Shown here piece by piece: positions 7,874 through 8,190 of a stretch of DNA of 8,190 nt. Source of the stretch: Desulfobacula sp. (GTDB taxonomy: Bacteria; Desulfobacterota; Desulfobacteria; Desulfobacterales; Desulfobacteraceae). A model generated the notes under the pieces. It saw only the letters and a list, made by a program, of their open reading frames with translations. It did no database searches and was not told the DNA's origin. Where the stretch lies: NCBI GenBank assembly GCA_023139225.1, contig JAGLNZ010000068.1, positions 1 to 8,190 on the forward strand, given 5' to 3'. The stretch's first letter is position 1, and each line of letters starts with the position of its first letter. The translations under genes and the position numbers were made by a program.

Positions 7874-8190
7874 ATGAAAAGATCCGTTCTTTTGGTCATG
7901 CTGGCGGGTATGGTATTTTTTTCCGGTTGTAAATCATTTGAACCGGAACCCCAAATTTCCCTTTCATTGACGATTCCTGAAAAGTTTTCAATTGAAGCAG
8001 GGCAAAGTGAACCCACTGAGAACTGGTGGCTTTTTTGGGGCAGCGATGAACTCAATGTATTAATTACAGATGCAGTGGATAATAATTTTGATATAAAAAT
8101 CCTTAAAACAAAGATTGCCCAGGCAAAAGCCGGAATTGCAAAAGAAAATGCCTCTTTTTTCCCTGATCTTGGGTTTTCATTGGGGGGACA
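7874..8190 (+). CDS. Outer-membrane efflux lipoprotein, OprM/NodT (TolC-like) family, 3' partial
   Basis: The first 105 residues are visible and the frame runs off the window end. The protein starts with a lipoprotein signal peptide: basic MKRS, a hydrophobic stretch, and the lipobox FSGC with C19 as the predicted lipidated residue. After it comes the opening of the outer-membrane factor fold: a proline-rich segment, then ENWWLFWGSDELNVLITDAVDNNFDIKILKTKIAQAKAGIAKENASFFPDLGFS split over the N-terminal region. The W-x-x-F-x-x-x-x-L-x-x-L-I pattern, the N-x-D helix and the A-x-A-x-x-x-A repeat ending in FPDL are typical of OprM/NodT-like outer-membrane channels. These form trimeric channels working with RND or ABC pumps and a periplasmic adaptor, which would be expected just downstream. 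Full members are about 450-500 residues. A regulatory link to the c-di-GMP genes is not shown by the sequence. Confidence 0.88.
   Translation, partial: MKRSVLLVMLAGMVFFSGCKSFEPEPQISLSLTIPEKFSIEAGQSEPTENWWLFWGSDELNVLITDAVDNNFDIKILKTKIAQAKAGIAKENASFFPDLGFSLGG

Overview
All genes read left to right on the + strand and are tightly packed. The window holds a signalling cluster built around cyclic di-GMP, flanked by two envelope genes that are cut by the window edges. There are no RNA genes, insertion sequences, CRISPR arrays or long repeats that I can see.

Organism: a Gram-negative bacterium, shown by a GspG-type pseudopilin, a NodT/TolC-type outer-membrane lipoprotein and multi-PAS hybrid kinases. 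The kinase opening ([18 protein letters not shown]), the Cys-containing PAS domains and the moderate-to-low GC resemble sulfate-reducing Desulfobacterota (Desulfobacteraceae-like). That placement is inferred from family resemblance and not proven.

Layout: (1) 1-345, C-terminal part of a type II secretion/type IV pilin-like pseudopilin. (2) 360-2459, a membrane-anchored sensor with periplasmic domain, HAMP, GAF and HD-GYP, a predicted c-di-GMP phosphodiesterase whose ribosome site begins right after the pseudopilin stop. (3) 2535-6902, a very large soluble hybrid histidine kinase with six PAS domains, HisKA, HATPase, two receiver domains and Hpt. (4) 6902-7810, a response regulator with receiver and GGDEF domains, a predicted diguanylate cyclase overlapping the kinase stop by one base (TGATG). 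(5) 7874 to the window end, the start of an outer-membrane efflux lipoprotein of the OprM/NodT type.

How they may work together: the kinase and cyclase are almost certainly translationally coupled and form a phosphorelay (His812 to receiver Asp, to Hpt His1400, to Asp52 of the cyclase). Its output would be c-di-GMP synthesis, while the upstream HD-GYP protein would degrade c-di-GMP in response to a periplasmic cue. Synthesis and breakdown are thus encoded side by side next to a pseudopilin gene. All the families are known; the possible novelty lies in the combination and in the cysteine-bearing PAS domains, not in an unknown protein family.
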